Part shown: piece after piece, positions 60,008 to 64,000 of the stretch
Layout: the number at the start of each line of letters is the position of its first letter
How positions within the stretch are numbered: the stretch's first letter is position 1
Assembly (NCBI GenBank): GCA_021613375.1
Contig: CM038721.1
Location: 2,368,486-2,432,485 of the forward strand
DNA from: Megaleporinus macrocephalus
Lineage: Eukaryota > Chordata > Actinopteri > Characiformes > Anostomidae
DNA: 64,000 bases
Reading direction: 5' to 3'
Position numbers and translations under genes: made by a program
Notes under the pieces: generated by a model
Database searches by the model: none
What the model was told of the DNA's origin: nothing
Seen by the model: only the letters and a program-made list of their open reading frames with translations

Positions 60008-60062
60008 AGCACGTCTGCAAGTTGCTCTGGATAAGAACGTCTGCTAAAAGCTGTAAATGTAA
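60008..60062 (+). mobile_element. SINE 3' tail fragment
   Basis: GCTCTGGATAAGAACGTCTG followed by CTAAAAGCTGTAAATGTAA is the well-known tail of tRNA-derived SINEs in fish. Confidence 0.7.
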
Positions 60063-60620
60063 TTTTGAGCCATCAGTTTAATTTGGATAGCATCCCACTC
60101 GCTTTGTAATACAGTACCAGCAGGCAGCCGCTTGATGCTAACGCTGAACTTTCTTCGACTTGCAGTAAATACTTTCAGATGAAAGATAGCAGCGATCATG
60201 TTCCCCTTTAGTGGTCTACTACTTATTTTACCTTCGGGGTTGTTCATCCCGTTTCCATTGAATCCATTCTTTTGCCCTCCGCGTTTCCTCCCATGAATAT
60301 GTATAATGTATTAAAATATCAGTACAACTTATAGACTTCATTAAACCTCAACATGTCTGCGCCCAGAAACGTGGCAGGAATGGGGTTTATGTGAACAGAG
60401 ACACATTTCTTCTCGTACTTCTCGTCTCTGCTGCTCTTTAGCTCACCATAAACCATATGAACAATAGGGCTGATGGAGAAGCCATAAATTTTCCGTGGCC
60501 TACTTTGTGAAGGACCATAAATATTGACTGCTTTTTTGCGCCCGGTCTTCTCCGCTACTGTAACGCTTACCTGAGAACACAGAGGAACAGTTAGTACAGC
60601 AGTAAACCCGAAGAGTTGGT
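60063..60620. other. Non-repetitive block, candidate conserved non-coding element
   Basis: Mixed composition, single-copy (CAGGCAGCCGCTTGATGCTA, CCATGAATATGTATAATG). No recognisable frame. Confidence 0.4.
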
Positions 60621-60950
60621 AATATCTAACCTCAGGATTTACTTAGCGTATGACATTTACTGTCCTTGTGAGGAATGGCACTCTGCTGCACGGCTCCTGC
60701 AAAGCCCAGGGCTCTGATTCATCTTTAGGGGAATCTGCTACATCTGTACTGCACTTACAACAACAAGAACTCTTCACATGGAGTGGCTGTAACAAACGTA
60801 TAGCTACACATTAGCAATGCACATGATAGCAGCGTAACTGTGGGTGAAGTATTAGTCGTACAGATTCATACAGTATCTTAATGTAAATGTAATATAGATA
60901 CACGCCCTCTCTTACAATTAGAAAAGTTATGTTGGAGCCACAGCAGTTCA
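60621..60950. other. Intron, nothing recognised
   Basis: No repeat copy or exon recognised. Confidence 0.5.
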
Positions 60951-60958
60951 TTAACTAG

Positions 60959-61472
60959 TAGGCGTGTGCCATATAATATCGTACACAATAATATCGCCAA
61001 CATTTTTTAATATGATGAACGATATTATACCCTAAAATATCGTACCATATCACCCATCACTAATTATCACATCAGGTACTACTTTTACTGTTTTTAGAAA
61101 AAGAAAAATTCACACTTTTCTCATTTCCTATTATATATCTACTAGAGACAGATTTTATCTCCAGTATCATCACTTTACTTCAGTCCTGGATATATGGAGA
61201 TATTTGGAGTACATTATTTAGTATCGTAACATTCTGGATCATTGACTTCTGTTACAATCTGATTAAAATTCTTACATTTTTAATATCTCAGTTAGGGGTG
61301 TGACATAGTATATCGTATGCAATAATAAAATTTAATTTTCATTTTGTTGCAGTAGTGTATTCTTGAAATATTTTTTTTAATTCAATGTTTTGTCAAATCG
61401 CCAAGAGTATCGATATTGCAAAAAAACAAGAAATATTGTGATATTATTGTAGGGCTATATCGCCCACACCTA
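60959..61472. mobile_element. hAT-type element with near-perfect 8-bp target duplication
   Basis: Starts TAGGCGTGTGCCATATA, ends TATATCGCCCACACCTA. Flanks TTAACTAG (60951-60958) and CTAACTAG (61473-61480) differ at one base. A second internal start (TTAGGGGTGTGACATAG near 61291) suggests nesting. No transposase. Confidence 0.8.
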
Positions 61473-61529
61473 CTAACTAGCAAGTAATGGAAGCTTAACT
61501 GCTTGCCAAGACATGAGGAATAGATCTGA

Positions 61530-62255
61530 ATACAAAAACTACTCAATTATGATTCCAGAACTTTCCTTGTGATGAAAAAATAAGTAGAGGAAACATCTGC
61601 AGTTGATAGGTGATTATAATTCTTACACCAGTGAAGAGAAACTAAGTTGGTGGTGCCACTGGGCTCTAATGTTAGCTAACTAGCTAATCTAGGCAACATT
61701 AGCTCCACTGGTAAAAGCCAAATTTGTGGCTCCTTTATATAAACTATGAGATTTTATGGGGTGTTCCTTTTCTATAAAGTCACATCATGTTTTGGTTTTC
61801 AGGCTTGTCAGTCAAACAAGGGCTGACCAAGCTAGCAAGCTAACTAGTTAAGGTGGGGCTGATGCTAGCTAGTTGGCTAAGGAGAAGATAGCGAGCTAAG
61901 GTGGACATAGCTGACTATGGTTAACTTTAGCACATAAAACAGCAACACCCAAAGATGAAAATGTGGGTTCACAGCAAGAAACACCCTATAAAACCCCACA
62001 GGAGATCCACAAAGTACCAGTTTGGCTTGTTCCAGTGGTGCTAACGTTAGCCAGGTTTGCTAGCTAGCTGACATGAACAAGTCCAGTAATACCAAACTTT
62101 GTTTTTCTTCATTGGTGTAAGGATTATAATTACCGTATCAACTGCAGACACTTCCTCTTCTTTCTCTCTTCACAAGGAAAGTTCTGGAATAATAACTGAG
62201 GAGTTTTTTTAGGAACACAGAACTGCAGCTGCTGAACAGACAGAACCTCAGTAGA
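61530..62255. mobile_element. Foldback element F, copy 2
   Basis: Left arm GATTCCAGAACTTTCCTTGT (61550) and right arm AAGGAAAGTTCTGGAATAAT (62177). The core has only a few GCTAGC-type units, against about twenty in copy 1. The right end AACAGACAGAACCTCAGTAG runs into the array that follows. Confidence 0.85.
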
Positions 62256-63165
62256 GACTCAGCAGAGACTCAGTAGAGACTCAGTAGAGACTCAGCAGAG
62301 ACTCAGCAGAGACTCAGTAGCAACTCTCAGCAGAGACTCGGCAGAGACTCGGCAGAGACTCGGCAGAGACTCAGCAGAGACTCTCAGCAGAGACTCTCAG
62401 TAGAGACTCTCAGTAGAGACTCAGTAGAGACTCAGCAGAGACTCTCAGCAGACTCTCAGCAGAGACTCTCAGTAGAGACTCAGCAGAGACTCTCAGTAGA
62501 GACTCAGCAGAGATACAGTAGAGACTCTCAGTAGAGACTCTCAGCAGAGACTCTCAGTAGAGACTCAGCAGAGACTCTCAGCAGAGACTCAGTAGAGACT
62601 CTCAGTAGAGACTCAGCAGAGACTCTCAGCAGAGACTCAGCAGAGACTCTCAGTAGAGACTCAGTAGAGACTCTCAGTAGAGACTCAGTAGAGACTCAGC
62701 AGAGACTCTCAGCAGACTCTCAGCAGAGACTCTCAGTAGAGACTCAGCAGAGACTCTCAGTAGAGACTCAGCAGAGATACAGTAGAGACTCTCAGTAGAG
62801 ACTCAGCAGAGACTCTCAGTAGAGACTCAGCAGAGATACAGTAGAGACTCTCAGTAGAGACTCTCAGCAGAGACTCTCAGTAGAGACTCAGCAGAGACTC
62901 TCAGCAGACTCTCAGCAGAGACTCTCAGTAGAGACTCAGCAGAGACTCTCAGCAGACTCTCAGCAGAGACTCTCAGTAGAGACTCAGCAGAGATATAGTA
63001 GAGACTCTCAGCAGAGACTCAGCAGAGACTCAGCAGAGACTCAGCAGAGACTCTTAGTAGAGACTCAGTAGAGACTCTCAGTAGAGACTCAGCAGAAACA
63101 CAGTAGAGACTCAGCAGAGACTCAGGAGAGACTTACGAGAGACTCAGCAGAGACTCAGCAGAGAC
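62253..63165. repeat. Array of 11-bp and 14-bp units AGAGACTCAGC and AGAGACTCTCAGC
   Basis: About 70 units mixing 11, 13 and 14 bp, with CAGC/CAGT variants. It starts at the outer end of foldback element F. Confidence 0.97.
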
Positions 63166-63204
63166 TCAGACCCGGATGTGTTAACAAGCGAAGCTGAAAG
63201 AATT

Positions 63205-63352
63205 TGAATAAAAAAATTTCTTGTTGATCCAATAGAAATGCTCCAACTATAGCTTGGAAAACAATCTGTTTCCACTGAAGTACAGTGAAATCGAAGACAG
63301 ATTTAAGTTGGCATTTTGAGATTCTTGTCTTTCATTGGACAGCGATGATGTA
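63205..63352 (+). mobile_element. Family A element, left-truncated
   Basis: GATCCAATAGAAATGCTCCA to CTTTCATTGGACAGCGATGA. Confidence 0.85.
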
Positions 63353-63559
63353 ACGATTAACGTATTTGCCAGTGTTGGTGTTAAAACCTGCTGCATACTC
63401 ACAGGACAAGCAGGACCGTCTCAAATGTGAAGAGTTTAGTTTTTACTGTGTGCCCGACTATGAGGGGTTGGTTATTTAGAATAGGTGGGGTATGAGGGTA
63501 TTTAGTACTTTAGATACTAAAACACATGAATTCTGATCTAATCAGTCTCAGTGAGGTCA

Positions 63560-63960
63560 CATGGCTATAAATGGGAGACTTATGCCGGGATCAGATGCGG
63601 CATTAGCTCAGTTCCTATATGAATTTCCAACGTCGGACCTGAACATAAGTCTCAGGACGAGGAACAGGTGTAGTATTGTGTGACGGGTCGCGTGGCGTGA
63701 CCTCAGTTGACGGACAGTTAACAGTTAACCCTCCTCCTCAACGACCTATGAGCTCGCTCAAGAACACAAACAATGTTTGGTCAGCGCCAAACCTGCAGTG
63801 CTTGGTCTCAGGACTAAGACACACTTAAACGTATGGCACTGTGATTGTCTAATCTGATGTAGTGAACATTGTGAAAGAAGAAAGTATTGTGAAGTCCGGC
63901 TTTGTGTATCATTGCGCCTGGAGAGAACCTGAAATCTTGGTTTGTTTTGAGGGAAGTTTG
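63560..63960 (-). mobile_element. Interspersed element G, copy 2
   Basis: CAGGACGAGGAACAGGTGTA to GGCACTGTGATTGTCTAATC, inverted relative to 59340-59560. It continues to or past the window end. Confidence 0.75.
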
Positions 63961-64000
63961 TTAAAAGGTTGTTTTTTGTTTGTAAAGTTTCCTGTATTCT

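Overview
The window looks like a piece of a ray-finned fish (teleost) chromosome lying inside one large receptor tyrosine kinase gene. Four coding exons on the minus strand together encode a neurotrophin receptor of the TrkC type (NTRK3). In transcript order they are 55079-54891 (juxtamembrane segment with the NPQY Shc-docking motif), 21869-21739 (kinase N-lobe start, glycine loop and VAVK lysine), 15069-14897 (rest of the N-lobe to the hinge) and 9069-8826 (catalytic and activation loops with HRDLATRN and DFG). Intron phases (1, 1, 0, 2, 0) and exon lengths (189, 131, 173, 244 bp) fit together without a frame error, and all splice sites are GT-AG. The 5' exons (signal peptide, leucine-rich repeats, Ig domains, membrane segment) must lie to the right of the window, and the 3' exons (rest of the C-lobe, PLC-gamma site) to the left. 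I recognised no other protein-coding gene, tRNA, rRNA or CRISPR array.

The rest is intron: 33.0 kb between the first two exons, then 6.7 kb and 5.8 kb. Two things fill it. First, tandem arrays: about sixteen minisatellites and several (TA)n, (GT)n and (CA)n tracts. Adding up the listed coordinates puts about 30% of the window in minisatellites. Second, decayed mobile DNA: three Tc1/mariner transposase remnants, hAT-type elements with 8-bp target duplications and one BED zinc-finger remnant, several inverted-repeat (MITE or foldback) families in two or more copies, two LINE reverse-transcriptase fragments, LINE tails and a tRNA-derived SINE. The mix (Tc1, hAT, SINE, (TA)n, LINE tail ending in a GGAT repeat) is what teleost genomes look like. 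The species cannot be fixed from this alone.

Right to left (gene sense): 64000-55080 upstream intron with two foldback elements, a hAT element and a minisatellite; 54891-55079 exon; 54655-42165 three very large arrays (24, 25 and 37 bp units) plus a (CA)n-rich array and a LINE; 42160-21870 mixed transposons and arrays; 21739-21869 exon; 21738-15070 hAT composite, LINE fragment and a 32-bp array; 14897-15069 exon; 14896-9070 an 85-bp array and two tandem Tc1 pseudogenes; 8826-9069 exon; 8825-1 downstream intron with a Tc1 remnant, a 66-70 bp array and the same 37-bp minisatellite in opposite orientation. Between the repeats lie GC-richer, non-repetitive blocks that may be conserved non-coding elements. 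That is inference and needs an alignment.

The recurrent pattern most worth a second look is that several minisatellites appear to be expansions of mobile-element termini: SINE tail, Tc1-type inverted repeat, LINE 3' end and foldback end. Some arrays also repeat donor-like or AATAAA motifs on the sense strand of the host gene. I did not find a new gene system.
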